Assembly: GCA_947457325.1 (NCBI GenBank)
Contig: CANGVU010000059.1
Location: 1 to 7,221, forward strand
Source of the DNA: Flavobacteriales bacterium
Lineage (GTDB): Bacteria > Bacteroidota > Bacteroidia > Flavobacteriales_D > Sanyastnellaceae
Length of the DNA: 7,221 nucleotides
Reading direction: 5' to 3'
In this document: positions 6,881 through 7,221 of the stretch, in pieces
Layout: the number at the start of each line of letters is the position of its first letter
Numbering within the stretch: position 1 is the stretch's first letter
The notes under the pieces: model-generated
Databases searched by the model: none
What the model saw: the letters and a program-made list of their open reading frames with translations, nothing else
Told to the model about the DNA's origin: nothing
Position numbers and translations under genes: made by a program

Positions 6881-7221
6881 ATGAAATCTTTATGGTTGAA
6901 AATTGCTAGTGCTCTCTTACTTTGTCTTCTAGGACAATACTCAATAGCAGGGACAGGATTTAGTGGCAGTCACGCCAGCAATGCATGGACTTTTTATCAG
7001 GACGCGGGAGGCAATGGTTTACGGACCATAACTACTTCAATGCTCACATTAAGGGGCAGCAATGCTTTGCAATTCAATTTGATTGAGACTAAAGTTACGA
7101 TGGTAGCGCCATTATCAGGTAACTATACATTTTCATGGCAACATACTACGCTGGACAATGCCTTATATGAGGATGCTGCTTATTATATCAATAATTTTTA
7201 TTATCCCATAACGGAGGGCAA
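6881..7221 (+). CDS. Exported protein of unknown function, N-terminal part only (runs off the window)
   Basis: An open frame begins at the ATG at 6881 and stays open for 113 full codons to the window edge, so the C-terminus is missing. Residues 1-23 look like a Sec signal peptide: Lys2 and Lys7, a hydrophobic run ending near SIA, and probable cleavage after Ala23 (S-I-A before GTG). There is no convincing lipobox. The mature part is rich in Thr, Ser, Asn, Gly and aromatic residues, with alternating beta-like segments such as ETKVTMVAPLSGNYTFSWQH at 69-88, then DNALYEDAAYYINNFYYPI at 92-110. This resembles by eye the beta-sandwich modules repeated in large secreted Bacteroidota surface proteins, in which an acidic turn follows the aromatic strand. 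That likeness is a recollection, not a search. The gap from sufT is 21 nt without a good promoter match, so cotranscription is possible although the function looks unrelated. Confidence 0.72.
   Translation, partial: MKSLWLKIASALLLCLLGQYSIAGTGFSGSHASNAWTFYQDAGGNGLRTITTSMLTLRGSNALQFNLIETKVTMVAPLSGNYTFSWQHTTLDNALYEDAAYYINNFYYPITEG

Noticed and set aside
1..7221. Search by eye for CRISPR arrays, tRNA or rRNA genes, insertion sequences and long repeats
   Set aside because: Coding sequence covers nearly all of the window, and I saw no periodic repeats, terminal inverted repeats, transposase motifs or cloverleaf structures.

Overview
This window reads as a chromosomal housekeeping stretch from a member of the Bacteroidota, probably Flavobacteriia or a close relative. 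The base composition is moderately AT-rich and every gene lies on the + strand. The one clear intergenic promoter is of the Bacteroidota type (TTTG, then TAnnTTTG 18 nt downstream). The gene order is the compact SUF operon known from that phylum. The taxonomic placement is an inference from these traits.

Layout: (1) 5-1153 holds a PLP-dependent class I/II aminotransferase of the methionine/kynurenine aminotransferase (YbdL-like) group. (2) 1154-1243 is a 90-base gap with a promoter and a set of nested inverted and direct repeats just upstream of the next start codon, probably an operator. (3) 1244-6859 is one tightly packed iron-sulfur cluster assembly operon, sufA-sufB-sufC-sufD-sufS-sufE-sufT, with junctions of 3, 11, -1, -4, -1 and 1 nt. 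(4) From 6881 to the window edge is the 5' part of an unrecognised gene for an exported protein with a signal peptide.

How the genes work together: SufS takes sulfur from cysteine and SufE accepts and carries the persulfide. SufB, SufC and SufD form the ATP-dependent scaffold where Fe and S are assembled. SufA, an A-type carrier, passes clusters to apoproteins, and SufT, a MIP18/DUF59 protein, is an accessory maturation factor. All catalytic or ligand residues that I could check are present, so the pathway looks intact. No Isc genes, SufU or Rrf2-type regulator are visible in this window.

I found no new system here. The strongest candidate for follow-up is the repeat cluster at 1204-1236 in front of the operon. 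Its core resembles the 7-1-7 operator pattern of Fur/PerR-type regulators, and it sits where a repressor would cover the likely transcription start. The next is the partial exported protein at the 3' edge.
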